Below, in pieces: positions 25,203 through 34,574 of a stretch of 64,000 bases of DNA (its first letter is position 1; every line of letters begins with the position of its first letter). Made by a program: the position numbers and the translations under genes. Source of the stretch: Janibacter sp. Soil728 (GTDB taxonomy: Bacteria > Actinomycetota > Actinomycetes > Actinomycetales > Dermatophilaceae). The DNA is taken from the NCBI RefSeq assembly GCF_001428305.1, contig NZ_LMRZ01000006.1, positions 310,001-374,000 of the forward strand, given 5' to 3'. The notes below the pieces were generated by a model. That model was given only the letters and a program-made list of their open reading frames with translations. It was not told the origin of the DNA and ran no database searches.

Positions 25203-26417
25203 ATGAGCAGCACCCAGTCGGCGCAGCCACGCGTCGGGTCCCCGTGGACCATGCTGGCCCTGGCCACGATCGGGTCGGTCCTGAACTTCTGGGCCTGGGC
25301 GCTGCTCAGCCCGCTGGGTCCGCTCTTCCGCAGCACAGGCCAGCTCGGTGAGCTCAGCGAGTCCGATGTCTCGCTGCTCGTCGCGGTCCCGGTCGTCGTC
25401 GGCTCACTCGGGCGGATCATCGTCGGGTCGCTCACCGACAGCCACGGCGGACGAGTGATGTTCCCGGTGATCTCGGTCCTGACGATCATCCCGGTGCTGG
25501 CGATCCCCTTCCTCGCTCTCGAGTCCTACGCTCTCCTGATCGTGATCGGGTTCTTCCTGGGCATCGCCGGCACGATCTTCGCCGTCGGCGTGCCGTACGT
25601 GAATGCCTGGTTCCCACCCGCCAAGCGCGGTCTCGCCGTCGGCATCTTCGGCGCTGGCATGGGCGGCACCGCGATCTCCGCGCTGACGACCGTGCGTCTG
25701 TTCGACAAGGGTGCGGCCCTCCCCTTCGTCATCACGGCCGCCCTCCTGGCCGGATACGCCGTCGTCGCGTGGCTCCTCATGCGTGACGCCCCGGGTCGGG
25801 TCGTGCCGACGACGAGCCTGGTGCAGCGCCTGCGGACCAATGCCACGCTGCCCGTGACGTGGATGGCGGCGCTCCTCTACGCCGTCGCCTTCGGCGGGTA
25901 CGTCGCCTTCTCGGTCTACCTGCCCGCCTACCTCATCACCGGGCACGGCCTGGACGCTGCCGATGCCTCGCTCCGGATGGCCGGCTTCGTCCTCGTCGCC
26001 GTCATCGCGCGACCGATCGGCGGCGCGATGGCCGACAAGGTCGGAGCCATCCCGGTGCTCGGCGTGGTCTTCGCCGTCACCGCCGTCTGCGCCGCGATGG
26101 CGGCAGCCAACCCGCCACTCCACGCGGGCGGCACGATCGCCTTCCTCGCGATGGCCGCCGCCCTGGGCGCTGGCAGCGGCGCGGTCTTCGCCCTCGTCGC
26201 GCAGGTCACCGAGCCCGCCCGAGTCGGTGGCGTCACCGGCATCGTCGGTGCGGCCGGCGGTCTGGGCGGCTTCATCCCGCCGCTGCTCATGGGCTTCGTC
26301 TACGGCCGCACCGAGTCCTATGCGATCGGTCTGTGGCTCCTCGCGATCACCGCGGCCCTGACTCTGGCCCTGACCTTCGGCCCCGTCCGTCGCCTCGGGG
26401 AGCGCACAGACACATAG
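25203..26417 (+). CDS. MFS transporter, NarK/nitrate-nitrite porter-like
   Basis: 404 aa with 12 predicted helices. GRIIVGSLTDSHGGR is the MFS loop 2-3 motif, and FAVGVPYVNAWFPPAKRGLAVG followed by GAGMGG resembles the nitrate signature of the NarK family, where Gly-rich helices 5 and 11 line the path; the second, GIVGAAGGLGGFIPP, is also present. A GGAGG site lies 7 bases before the ATG. No nitrate reductase gene is in the window, so nitrate or nitrite as substrate is inference. Confidence 0.82.
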   Translation: MSSTQSAQPRVGSPWTMLALATIGSVLNFWAWALLSPLGPLFRSTGQLGELSESDVSLLVAVPVVVGSLGRIIVGSLTDSHGGRVMFPVISVLTIIPVLAIPFLALESYALLIVIGFFLGIAGTIFAVGVPYVNAWFPPAKRGLAVGIFGAGMGGTAISALTTVRLFDKGAALPFVITAALLAGYAVVAWLLMRDAPGRVVPTTSLVQRLRTNATLPVTWMAALLYAVAFGGYVAFSVYLPAYLITGHGLDAADASLRMAGFVLVAVIARPIGGAMADKVGAIPVLGVVFAVTAVCAAMAAANPPLHAGGTIAFLAMAAALGAGSGAVFALVAQVTEPARVGGVTGIVGAAGGLGGFIPPLLMGFVYGRTESYAIGLWLLAITAALTLALTFGPVRRLGERTDT

Positions 26418-26427
26418 GATCCGGGGC

Positions 26428-27021
26428 ATGGTCTCTCCGAGCACGGGTGCGCTACGCCTGGCTCGGGCGAGTGCCTGGTCAGCGGCCGCACTGGGCCTGT
26501 CGACCGGCGCCCACGTCGTCGGTGGCGGAGCCCTCCCTTCGCCGGGGGTGGCCACGCTCACCGGGCTCGCCCTCCTGTGGTGCGGGCTCCTGCTCACCCG
26601 GAGCCGGGTTGGCCGGGTGGCCCTGACGCTCTCGCTCGGTGCCTCCCAGGTCCTGCTCCACGCCGTCCTGACCGCCGCCGAGACGAGCACCGCCACCTGC
26701 ACGACCATCGACTCGCACCACGCCGTGGTCACCTGTGCAGGTGGGACCACGCCCACGCCGCACGACACGGGTGCGGGGATGGTCCTCGCGCACACCGTCG
26801 CCGCCCTGCTGCTGGCGCTCGTCCTCGCACGTGGCGAGGAGGCCGTCTGGCGCGTCGCCCAGATGCTCTGGCCGAGGCTGCCTGCCGTCCCCGTCCTGCT
26901 CCTCGTGGTGGGTCAGGCGTTCGCCCCCTCCAGAGGGGGCGAACCGAGCCGCGCCGTCGTGGCGCCCGGTGGTGTCGGTCAGCGTGGCCCACCGATCGGC
27001 CACGCCCCCACGGCCGCCTGA
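26428..27021 (+). CDS. Hypothetical membrane protein next to ycnI
   Basis: 197 aa with four likely helices (about 10-30, 38-55, 60-80, 115-135 and possibly 150-165). A loop between helices holds Cys and His residues (TATCTTIDSHHAVVTCAG) that could bind metal. TAGGAT ends 7 bases before the ATG. Family not recognised. Adjacent YcnI-type gene suggests a copper-linked role, which is speculation. Confidence 0.7.
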   Translation: MVSPSTGALRLARASAWSAAALGLSTGAHVVGGGALPSPGVATLTGLALLWCGLLLTRSRVGRVALTLSLGASQVLLHAVLTAAETSTATCTTIDSHHAVVTCAGGTTPTPHDTGAGMVLAHTVAALLLALVLARGEEAVWRVAQMLWPRLPAVPVLLLVVGQAFAPSRGGEPSRAVVAPGGVGQRGPPIGHAPTAA

Positions 27022-27088
27022 CCCACCCCCTTCGTCGGGGTGCGGCGGGAGGCCTCTCCCGCTCACCCATTCTTTCGAAGGATCCTCC

Positions 27089-27802
27089 ATGAACCGCACG
27101 ACCCTGCGCTCCGGCGCTGCCCTGACCCTCGCCCTCGCCGCCCTGACCGCGAGCGCCCTGCCCGCCTCGGCCCACGTCCGCGTCACGCCCGACGCCACCG
27201 CCTCCGGCGGCTACGCGGCTCTGACCTTCCGCGTGCCCAACGAGTCCGACAAGGCCTCCACGACCAAGCTCGCGGTCACCCTCCCCCAGGACCGGCCTCT
27301 CGCGAGCGTGTCCGTCCGTCCGGTCCCCGGGTGGACCGCCAAGGTCACGACCGAGAAGCTGCCCGAGAAGGTGACCGCCAACGAGCTCACGCTCAGCGAG
27401 GCTCCGCGCACGATCACGTGGACCGCGGACTCCACGGCCGCCGGCATCGCCCCCGGCGAGTACCAGGAGTTCGCGATCAGCGCGGGACCGCTCCCGAAGC
27501 CCGGCACGCTGACGCTCCCCGCGAAGCAGACCTACTCCGACGGTGAGGTCTATGACTGGTCGGACCTGCCGAAGGCGGATGGCGAGGAGCCGGAGAACCC
27601 GGCGCCGAGCTTCGAGGTCACTGCGGCAGAGGAGGGCGGCCACGACGCCACCGCTGACGAAGGGGGCGAGACGGCCACTCCCGCGGCCCCCACCGCCACG
27701 GCTGACTCCTCCGACACCCTCGCCCGGGTGCTCGGTGGGCTCGCGCTCGTCGTCGCCCTGGCGGGCGCCGGTCTTGCGCTGAGGGGGCGCCGCCGAGTCT
27801 GA
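27089..27802 (+). CDS. YcnI-family (DUF1775) copper-associated membrane protein
   Basis: 237 aa. A signal peptide ends after SALPASA, leaving a mature N-terminal His (AHVRVTPD), the copper ligand of YcnI. The immunoglobulin-like domain holds TFRVPNES and WTAKVTTEKL. A Glu/Ala/Thr-rich linker precedes a C-terminal helix with an Arg-rich tail (RGRRRV). The RBS GAAGGAT lies 6 bases before the ATG. A hairpin terminator follows. Confidence 0.9.
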   Translation: MNRTTLRSGAALTLALAALTASALPASAHVRVTPDATASGGYAALTFRVPNESDKASTTKLAVTLPQDRPLASVSVRPVPGWTAKVTTEKLPEKVTANELTLSEAPRTITWTADSTAAGIAPGEYQEFAISAGPLPKPGTLTLPAKQTYSDGEVYDWSDLPKADGEEPENPAPSFEVTAAEEGGHDATADEGGETATPAAPTATADSSDTLARVLGGLALVVALAGAGLALRGRRRV

Positions 27803-27811
27803 ACCTGAACA

Positions 27812-27842
27812 TCCTGGTTGGGCCGGGGTGGCCCAACCAGGA
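27812..27842. terminator. Hairpin terminator after the ycnI-like gene
   Basis: Perfect 13-bp arms TCCTGGTTGGGCC (27812-27824) and GGCCCAACCAGGA (27830-27842) with a 5-base loop. It lies between convergent genes and probably serves both. Confidence 0.88.
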
Positions 27843-27894
27843 CCGGATTTCCCGGCTACCGAGGAGCGACGGCACGACCCGACGTTGACGTCAG

Positions 27895-29106
27895 TCACCC
27901 GAGAGTGACGAGATCTGGCGTGATTTCGCGGACGGATGCGACGCCGAGCAGCTGCATCGTGCGGCGGATGTCGTCCTCGAGGATCGTCAGGGCTCGTGTG
28001 GCGCCGTACTCTCCTCCTGCCATCAGACCGTAGAGGTATGCGCGACCGACGAGGACGAAGTCGGCGCCCAGGGCGAGTGCCGCGACGATGTCGGCGCCGC
28101 TCATCACGCCGCTGTCGACGAGCACTTCGGCGCCGGTCCCGTCGAGGACCTGGCGCACTGCAGGTAGTTGTCGAAGAGGTGCGGTGGTGCGGTCCAGCTG
28201 GCGTCCTCCGTGGCTGGACACCACCACGCCGTCAGCGCCCAGGCCGACGGCACGACGTGCGTCACGGGGATCCTGCAGGCCCTTGACGAGCAGCCGCCCC
28301 TTCCACACCGAGCGCAACCAGGTCAGGTCATCGAAGGTCAGGCTGGCGTCGAACATCTCTGTGATGAGGTCGCTGACCGAGCCGGGGAAGGATTTCAGCG
28401 ATGCGAAGGCGGGCGGCTCCGTGGTGAGGAAGTTTGCCAGCCACACCGGGCGGGTGGCGACGCGTGCAGCGTCTCGGATCCCGAAGGACGGGGGGATCGT
28501 CATGCCGTTGTGGACGTCCCGCCGGCGATGACCGCCCACGGGGGTGTCGACCGCGAGCAGCAGTGTGTCGTAACCCTGCTCGGAGGCCCGTGACATCAGC
28601 TCGACGGACGCGGCCCGGTCCTTCCACAGATAGAGCTGGAACCAGCGCCGGGCGCCTGGTGCTGCCGCGGCAACGTCCTCCAGCGACACCGAGCTCATGG
28701 TCGACAGTGCGAAGGGGATGCCCGCGGCGGCTGCGGCGCGGACCCCGGCAGCCTCCCCTTCGTGGTGCAGGAGACGGGTGAGCCCGATCGGGGCGATGCC
28801 GAAGGGGAGCGCCGAGGGAGCCCCACCGATGGTCGTCGTCAAGTCGATGCTGCTGACGTCGGTGAGGACACGGGGATGGAAGTGGACATCACGAAAGGCC
28901 TGTCGACCGCGGGCCATGCTCAGCTCCGAGCCGGCCGCCCCATCCATGTAGTCGTAGGCGACACCTGGTACCCGCCGCCGGGCGATGTCACGGAGGTCTT
29001 CGATGCTCGTGGCGCGGTCCACCCGGTCTCGGACGGGGTGGCGCGAGGGTCGGGGCGGGCGCAGGGTCTCGCGGAGGAAGGTCGGTGACGGCCACTGACG
29101 TTTCAC
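27895..29106 (-). CDS. FMN-dependent alpha-hydroxy-acid oxidase/dehydrogenase
   Basis: 403 aa, TIM-barrel flavoprotein that oxidises an L-2-hydroxy acid to the 2-oxo acid (lactate, glycolate or mandelate type). Visible FMN and catalytic motifs: YDYMDGAAGSE, FGIAPIGLT, FQLYLWKD, LLAVDTPVGGHRRRD, VKGLQDPRDA and SHGGRQLD with the base His near 295. The start is the GTG at 29106 with AAGGAG close upstream. Substrate is not settled by sequence; the divergent 2-oxoacid oxidoreductase argues that its product is decarboxylated onward. Confidence 0.92.
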   Translation of the reverse strand: MKRQWPSPTFLRETLRPPRPSRHPVRDRVDRATSIEDLRDIARRRVPGVAYDYMDGAAGSELSMARGRQAFRDVHFHPRVLTDVSSIDLTTTIGGAPSALPFGIAPIGLTRLLHHEGEAAGVRAAAAAGIPFALSTMSSVSLEDVAAAAPGARRWFQLYLWKDRAASVELMSRASEQGYDTLLLAVDTPVGGHRRRDVHNGMTIPPSFGIRDAARVATRPVWLANFLTTEPPAFASLKSFPGSVSDLITEMFDASLTFDDLTWLRSVWKGRLLVKGLQDPRDARRAVGLGADGVVVSSHGGRQLDRTTAPLRQLPAVRQVLDGTGAEVLVDSGVMSGADIVAALALGADFVLVGRAYLYGLMAGGEYGATRALTILEDDIRRTMQLLGVASVREITPDLVTLG

Positions 29107-29166
29107 GTGTGCTCCTTGGACTCGACATCTTCATCACTTGACGAGGCACCATCGCTCCCGCACACT

Positions 29167-29195
29167 GATTGTGACACAAAGACTGTGTCACAATC
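29167..29195. promoter_or_regulatory. Double palindromic operator in the oxidase/oxidoreductase divergent region
   Basis: GATTGTGACACA (29167-29178) and TGTGTCACAATC (29184-29195) form a perfect inverted repeat around 5 bases. Each arm is itself palindromic: TTGTGACACAA (29169-29179) matches the GntR/FadR-type TNGTNNNACNA operator exactly and the second site (29183-29193) in 10 of 11 positions. Its end is 16 bases upstream of the ATG at 29212, so binding could block the promoter of the oxidoreductase and perhaps of the divergent oxidase. The GntR gene at 34632 is the obvious candidate binder. Confidence 0.72.
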
Positions 29196-29211
29196 TTGGA
29201 GGACGATGTCA

Positions 29212-32200
29212 ATGAAGTTGTCGGACCGCCTGGTGGCCGAAGGTGGCACCCACTATCTGCCAGGGATGCAGGCACTCATTCGCTTCCCGTTGGAGCAGGC
29301 ACGACGCGACCGTGCCGCCGGCTTGCGGATCGGCACCTTCATCTGCGGGTACCCGGGCTCCCCCATCGGCAGCCTCGACCTCAATCTCGAGCGCATTCCC
29401 GATCTGCTGGCTGAGCACGACACGACCTTCCTCCCCGCAGGCAACGAAGAGCTCGCGATGACCGCCCACATGGGCACGCAGATGCTCGACGACCACCCGC
29501 ACTCGCAGTGGGACGGCGTCACGAGCATCTGGTTCGGCAAGGGCCCTGGGGTCGACCGCAGTGGCGACGCCCTCAAGCACGGCAACTTCGCTGGCACGTC
29601 GAAGCATGGCGCCGTCGTCATCCTCTCCGGCGAAGACCACGAGGCGAAGTCCTCGACGATGCCCTTCCAGCAGGAGTACGCCTTCATGTCCGCGGGTGTC
29701 CCTGTCATCTATCCGTCGTCGGTGGCGGAGTTCCGTACATTCGGAATGCATGCCGTAGCGATGTCGCGCTTCTCGGGCTGTTGGGTCTCGATGAAGCTCA
29801 CGAGCTCACTGTGCGACTCGGCCGCATCGGTCACGTTCGACCCTGATGACGCGCGCCCTGTCCTGCCCGAGGTGACCATCGAGGGTGCCCCCTTCGTCAA
29901 GCGGACCGATTTCTCGTTCTTCCCCGGCAAGAACGTCGAGATGGAGCGTCATCTGTACCAGGAGCGGCACGTCGCCGTCCGCGAGTACGCCCGGACCAAC
30001 CGGCTCGACGAGGTCGTCGTCAGCGGCAAGCGCGACACGATCGGCATCATCACCGCAGGCAAGTCGTACACCGACCTGCGACAGGCGCTGACCAACCTCG
30101 GGGTGACCGAGGAGGATCTGCGGGCTGCAGGGGTGCGGATCCTCAAGCTCGGGCTGATCTACCCGATCGACGCAGACGCGGTGCGCGACTTCACCGACGG
30201 CCTCGACCGGGTCATCATCATCGAGGAGAAGCGCGACGTCATCGAGCAGCAGGTGCGGGCGGCGCTGCAGCCTCTCGGCCGCCCGATCGACGTCACCGGC
30301 AAGACCGACTCGACCGGAGGTCGGGTCTTTCCCGTCGAGGGCGGGATGGACGCCGACTTCGTCACCCTCCGCCTCGCGGAGCTCCTCGGCGCCGACATCG
30401 CCGGCCTCACGGATGCCCCGCGCCTGCGTGTGCTGGCCGAGATCGGCGAGCGTGAGCACGTCGCCCATCAGGCCCGCACGCCGAACTTCTGCTCAGGATG
30501 TCCTCACAGCGCCTCGACTGTCCTGGCCCCCGGACAGGAGGCTTGGGGCGCACCAGGGTGCAACTGCTTCAACACCGTCATCGAACAGCCCGAGCGGCAC
30601 ATCGATGTCATGACGCAGATGGGCGGCGAGGGCCTGCCCTGGGTCGGCCTGAGCCGGTACACCGACAAGAAGCACATGGTCCAGCACCTCGGTGACGGCG
30701 CGCTGTACCACTCGAGCTACCTCAACATCCGTTGGGCGGTCGCTACCGGCACCAACATCACCTACAAGATCCTCTACAACGGCGTGCTGGCCAACACCGG
30801 CGCCCAGACCCCGGTCGGCGAGCACGGGCTCGCCGACCTGACCCGCGGGTTGGAGTCCGAAGGTGTCAAGCGGATGGTCATCCTCAGCAAGGAACCACGC
30901 AAGTACGCGAGCCAACCGATCGCGGCGGTCGTCGAGGTCCGGCACGCGGACAAGATGGTCGCGACGGCCGCGGAGCTCGAGGAGGTCCCCGGCTGCACGG
31001 TGATGATCTACGACGAGTCGTGCGCCAACGAGCGGCGTCGCCTGCAGAAGCGCGGGAAGCTCGAGAAGCCCACCGAGTTCGTCGTCGTCAACGAAGACGT
31101 CTGCGAGAACTGTGGCGACTGCGGCCGCTCCAGCAACTGCATGTCCTTGCAGAAGACGCCGACGGAGTTCGGCCCGAAGACCCGCATCCACACCTCATCG
31201 TGCAACCAGGACTTCTCTTGCATCAAGGGAGACTGCCCCGCCTTCGTCACGGTGCGGACCGAGGAGGGCCATGGCTATCGCAAGCGGGACCCGCGCACGA
31301 TCCAGAACAACGAGCTGGCAGAGCCGACAACCCGGGCGCAGCTACCGGCCGACGAGCCCTTCCACCTCTACATGCCGGGGGTGGGGGGCACCGGAGTCCT
31401 GACCCTCAACAGCGTGCTCGCCGTAGCCGCGATGCTTGATGGCCATGGCGTGCACTCCTTCGACCAGACGGGGGCTGCACAGAAGTGGGGTCCGGTGCTT
31501 TCGAGCTTGGCCATCGTCCCGGAGGGCCTGACGCACTGGACGAGCAAGACCGGCCAAGGACAGGCCCACGCGTACCTCGCGCTCGACGAGGTGGGGGCCG
31601 GCGCGATCACCAATCTTCAGCGCTGCACCCCCGAGCGGACCTCCGCGGTGCTGAACTCCGACCTCTTCCCGACCGGCGAGCAGGTACGCGACGTCTACGC
31701 GACCGTGGACTCGGCCGGGCTGCGCGCCAGCATCGACGAGGTCACCGATGACCTCGTCGAGGTACGCGCCCGGTGGATCGCCGACGAGCTATTCGCCGAC
31801 TACATGCTCACCAACATCATCGTCGTCGGCACTGCATACCAACATGGACTGCTCCCGCTCTCCGCGGATGCGATCGAAGAGGCGCTGCGGATCAACGGAG
31901 TGGCCGTCGACCGCAACATCCAGGCCTTCCGCTACGGCCGGCTGTGGGCGATCGACCGCCAGCAGGTCATCGACGAGATCGTCCCGCCCGCCCCGGACGC
32001 AGCCACTGAGCTGACCCGCCGCCGCAGTGAGTTGGCGGCGCCCGCACAGGCCGTCCTCGACCAGCTCTGGACGCGGACGGAGGGCCTGGACGAAGAGAGC
32101 CGACGGTTGCTGGCTGTGCGCCTGCCGGAGCTGCTCGACTACGCGGACCACGCCGCGCCCGCCCACGACTACCTGGGCAAGGTGCTCGAGGTGGCGGCCG

Positions 32201-32757
32201 CCGAGGACCGCGTGGCACCCCAGCGTCGGGAGCTCACCCACGCGGTCATCCGACATCTGTTCAAGGTGACCGCGTACAAGGACGAGTACGAGGTCGCCCG
32301 GCTGCACCTCAAGCGCGGCTTCGCCGACCACGTCGCCGACACCTTCGAGGGCGAAGTCGAGATCGCGTACAACCTCCAACCCCCGTTGGCGCGACGCCTC
32401 GGGATGGGCAAGATCCGCATCGGGTCGTGGTTCGACCCGGCGTTCAAGGCCCTGCGCGCCACCCGACGCCTGCGCGAGACGCCCCTCGACCCCTTCGCCC
32501 GACAGGCCTCCCGTATCGAGGAACGCTCCGTGAAGCGGTGGTATCTCGAGCTCGTCGACGAGCTCGTGGATCGCGTCTCTCCGCTCAATCACGCCGTGGC
32601 CGTACAGCTCGCCGAGCTGCCTGACGGCATCCGCGGATACGAGCAGGTCAAGCACGCGGGAGTTCTCGCGGCACAGGCGAGAGCCGAGCGACTGCGTGAA
32701 CAGCTCACACGTCCTCCATTGACGTTGAGTGTCGCCGCACCAGCGACACGAGGCTGA
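29212..32757 (+). CDS. Fused indolepyruvate:ferredoxin oxidoreductase-family 2-oxoacid oxidoreductase
   Basis: 1181-aa single-chain enzyme that converts an aryl- or branched 2-oxo acid and CoA to acyl-CoA and CO2, passing electrons to ferredoxin or a flavoprotein. Domains: N-terminal thiamine-diphosphate pyrimidine part with CGYPGSP near 40, ThDP-binding part with FCSGCPHSAST near 425, Fe-S cysteines (CENCGDCGRSSNC, then CNQDFSCIKGDC) near 630-670, and a C-terminal gamma-like domain with PGVGGTGVLTL near 720. GGAGG lies 9 bases before the ATG at 29212, preferred over an ATG at 29206. No ferredoxin gene is adjacent. True substrate unknown. Confidence 0.92.
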   Translation: MKLSDRLVAEGGTHYLPGMQALIRFPLEQARRDRAAGLRIGTFICGYPGSPIGSLDLNLERIPDLLAEHDTTFLPAGNEELAMTAHMGTQMLDDHPHSQWDGVTSIWFGKGPGVDRSGDALKHGNFAGTSKHGAVVILSGEDHEAKSSTMPFQQEYAFMSAGVPVIYPSSVAEFRTFGMHAVAMSRFSGCWVSMKLTSSLCDSAASVTFDPDDARPVLPEVTIEGAPFVKRTDFSFFPGKNVEMERHLYQERHVAVREYARTNRLDEVVVSGKRDTIGIITAGKSYTDLRQALTNLGVTEEDLRAAGVRILKLGLIYPIDADAVRDFTDGLDRVIIIEEKRDVIEQQVRAALQPLGRPIDVTGKTDSTGGRVFPVEGGMDADFVTLRLAELLGADIAGLTDAPRLRVLAEIGEREHVAHQARTPNFCSGCPHSASTVLAPGQEAWGAPGCNCFNTVIEQPERHIDVMTQMGGEGLPWVGLSRYTDKKHMVQHLGDGALYHSSYLNIRWAVATGTNITYKILYNGVLANTGAQTPVGEHGLADLTRGLESEGVKRMVILSKEPRKYASQPIAAVVEVRHADKMVATAAELEEVPGCTVMIYDESCANERRRLQKRGKLEKPTEFVVVNEDVCENCGDCGRSSNCMSLQKTPTEFGPKTRIHTSSCNQDFSCIKGDCPAFVTVRTEEGHGYRKRDPRTIQNNELAEPTTRAQLPADEPFHLYMPGVGGTGVLTLNSVLAVAAMLDGHGVHSFDQTGAAQKWGPVLSSLAIVPEGLTHWTSKTGQGQAHAYLALDEVGAGAITNLQRCTPERTSAVLNSDLFPTGEQVRDVYATVDSAGLRASIDEVTDDLVEVRARWIADELFADYMLTNIIVVGTAYQHGLLPLSADAIEEALRINGVAVDRNIQAFRYGRLWAIDRQQVIDEIVPPAPDAATELTRRRSELAAPAQAVLDQLWTRTEGLDEESRRLLAVRLPELLDYADHAAPAHDYLGKVLEVAAAEDRVAPQRRELTHAVIRHLFKVTAYKDEYEVARLHLKRGFADHVADTFEGEVEIAYNLQPPLARRLGMGKIRIGSWFDPAFKALRATRRLRETPLDPFARQASRIEERSVKRWYLELVDELVDRVSPLNHAVAVQLAELPDGIRGYEQVKHAGVLAAQARAERLREQLTRPPLTLSVAAPATRG

Positions 32758-32821
32758 ATGCCCCGCCGGGAGCGTTCTACCCATCCGCGCAGACTCTCCC
32801 GAGCACCCGTTTGATCGGTCA

Positions 32822-32850
32822 GCCAATAGCCCAACACGGCGTTGGTTGGC
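32822..32850. promoter_or_regulatory. Inverted repeat between the oxidoreductase and the symporter genes
   Basis: GCCAA (32822-32826), CCAAC (32831-32835) and the matching GTTGG (32841-32845), TTGGC (32846-32850) form a bulged stem 64 bases after the oxidoreductase stop. It could end that transcript or act as an operator. A near-match to the GntR-type box, TTGTCCAAGTA at 32861-32871 (one mismatch), follows it. Confidence 0.35.
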
Positions 32851-32903
32851 ACCAGAGAAGTTGTCCAAGTACGCATGTTTCGCCAATGAAGTCGGAGAAG
32901 AAC

Positions 32904-33023
32904 ATGACCATGTGGTGGGTTTTGATCGTGGGACTGATCGTCGGGTGGACCCTGACGATCGGCGTCCTGTACGCAACCTATGGAGCCAATGACGAAGACC
33001 TCGTCACCGAGGAGCCGTCATGA
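32904..33023 (+). CDS. 39-aa single-span accessory protein of a sodium:solute symporter
   Basis: One transmembrane helix (MTMWWVLIVGLIVGWTLTIG) followed by an acidic tail ending EEPS. The ATG at 32904 has GGAGAAG at good spacing. Its stop overlaps the symporter start as ATGA. Very short membrane subunits directly upstream of SSS or NSS carriers are known (for example small subunits of methionine/alanine importers), so a role as a stabilising subunit is likely. It is too short for usual gene finders and easily missed. Confidence 0.78.
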   Translation: MTMWWVLIVGLIVGWTLTIGVLYATYGANDEDLVTEEPS

Positions 33024-34534
33024 TCGAAGTGACGTTCTGGATCCTCATCACCCTGCTCGTCGGGATGCTCGTAGCAATGGGAATCACCGGCGCCAAACGC
33101 TCGAGCTCGATGGCTGACCATCAGGTCCCGAAGGGCCTTAGCCACGTGTCGCTCGCTCTGTCGACGGCTTCCACCCAGGCCAGTCCTGCCACATTCCTAG
33201 GAGTCGCCGGCTTCGCCTTCGCGTCTGGACTCTCCGGACTCTGGTGGATCCTCATCGTGCCTCTTGTCTTCACCGGCGGACTCATCCTCGTCGGCAAGGT
33301 CTTCCGCAGAGTCGGCATGAGGTTCGGCTCCCTCTCGCTGCCGGACTGGGTGGGCTCGCGCTACCAGAGCGATCTGCTCTGCGTGCTCGTGGCCGTGCTG
33401 TACCTGGCCAACGTGTTCTACATCGTCTCGCAGTTCTCGGGAGTGGGACAGATCCTCAACCTCACGGGTGGACTCAACTACTCCGTCGGGCTCGTTGCGG
33501 TTGCCGTCCTCGTCGCGATCTACACCCTGGTGGGCGGCAACTACGCCGTGGTCAAGACCGATGCATGGCAGGCGGTCATCATGGTCATCGCCAGCGGGGT
33601 CGTCATCGTCGGCAGCCTCTTCATCTACAGCAACATCAACGAGATCAGCACCAATCTCGCCAACGAGAGCCCCAACCTCACTGCCGTCTTCAACCCGGAC
33701 TCCCCGGTCTACAGCGGAATCCTCGCGCTTGCCGGCATCGCCCTCTTCCAGGGGATGTTCGCGACGCAACCGCACCTGGCGAACCGGTTCCTGATGCTCG
33801 ACAGTCCCCGACAGTTCCGCTCCTTCATCCTCATCAGCGGGGTCACGGTTCTCATCCTCTCGATGAGCGCCGTGTCCGGACTAGCCGCACGAGCCCTCAT
33901 GCCCGATAGGGTCGACAGCCCCGATCAGGCGCCGATCGTCCTCGTCAACACCCTGTTCCCGACGGTCTTCGCGGCCATCTTCGCCGTGGGAGTCATCGCT
34001 GCGGCCATCTCGACGGTCAACTCCGTGCTTTCGTCGATGGGCGCCTGCGTCGGCAACGACATCTACCGCCGGCTCGCTCTCAAGAAGGGCGACGTGTCAC
34101 CCGAGAGACGGGCGCTCGTCGATCGTCGTGCGCTCCTCATCACCCGGGCCACCATCATGGTGTCGGCGATCGTGGCCCTCGCCCTGGCGTGGGAGCCACC
34201 TGAGTTCCTCGCCGTCGTGGCCACGATCGGTCTCTACGGATTCTTCGCCGGTGTCTCCGGCCCCCTAGTGATGGGCATCTACTGGCGCGGTGCAACGACG
34301 ATCGGCGCTCTGGTGACAGTCGTCCTGGGTCCAGCCTTCTTCTTCTGGCTGCACTTCATCCTCGAAGCCATCCCGAACATCTTCATCAACGGTGGTCTGG
34401 GAATCGTCTTCAGCTTCGTCGTCATGTATCTCGCGAGCCTGCTGACTCCTAAGATGCCCGCCGAATTCGTCGAGTCAGTCGTGGCCCGTGGCCGGATGAC
34501 TCCCACCGAGACGGCCGAAGTCATCTCCCGATAG
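33020..34534 (+). CDS. Sodium:solute symporter (SSS family)
   Basis: 504 aa with 13 predicted helices in the LeuT-like SSS fold. Helices carry LSTASTQASPATFLGVAGFAFA (first core helix, sodium-site Ser/Thr) and VAVLVAIYTLVGGNYAVVKTD, and SVLSSMGACVGNDIYRR in the eighth region. The GntR gene is downstream on the same strand, and the oxidoreductase upstream, suggesting import of a carboxylate such as a hydroxy or 2-oxo acid. Substrate not proven. Confidence 0.9.
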   Translation: MIEVTFWILITLLVGMLVAMGITGAKRSSSMADHQVPKGLSHVSLALSTASTQASPATFLGVAGFAFASGLSGLWWILIVPLVFTGGLILVGKVFRRVGMRFGSLSLPDWVGSRYQSDLLCVLVAVLYLANVFYIVSQFSGVGQILNLTGGLNYSVGLVAVAVLVAIYTLVGGNYAVVKTDAWQAVIMVIASGVVIVGSLFIYSNINEISTNLANESPNLTAVFNPDSPVYSGILALAGIALFQGMFATQPHLANRFLMLDSPRQFRSFILISGVTVLILSMSAVSGLAARALMPDRVDSPDQAPIVLVNTLFPTVFAAIFAVGVIAAAISTVNSVLSSMGACVGNDIYRRLALKKGDVSPERRALVDRRALLITRATIMVSAIVALALAWEPPEFLAVVATIGLYGFFAGVSGPLVMGIYWRGATTIGALVTVVLGPAFFFWLHFILEAIPNIFINGGLGIVFSFVVMYLASLLTPKMPAEFVESVVARGRMTPTETAEVISR

Positions 34535-34574
34535 GACCATGGCCCCGCCACGCCGGACCGCAGCACCGGCTTCC

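Noticed and set aside
29107-29211. Longer N-terminus for the indolepyruvate-type oxidoreductase reaching 29107
   Set aside because: The extra residues are encoded by the double operator and have no family match; GGAGG fits the ATG at 29212.
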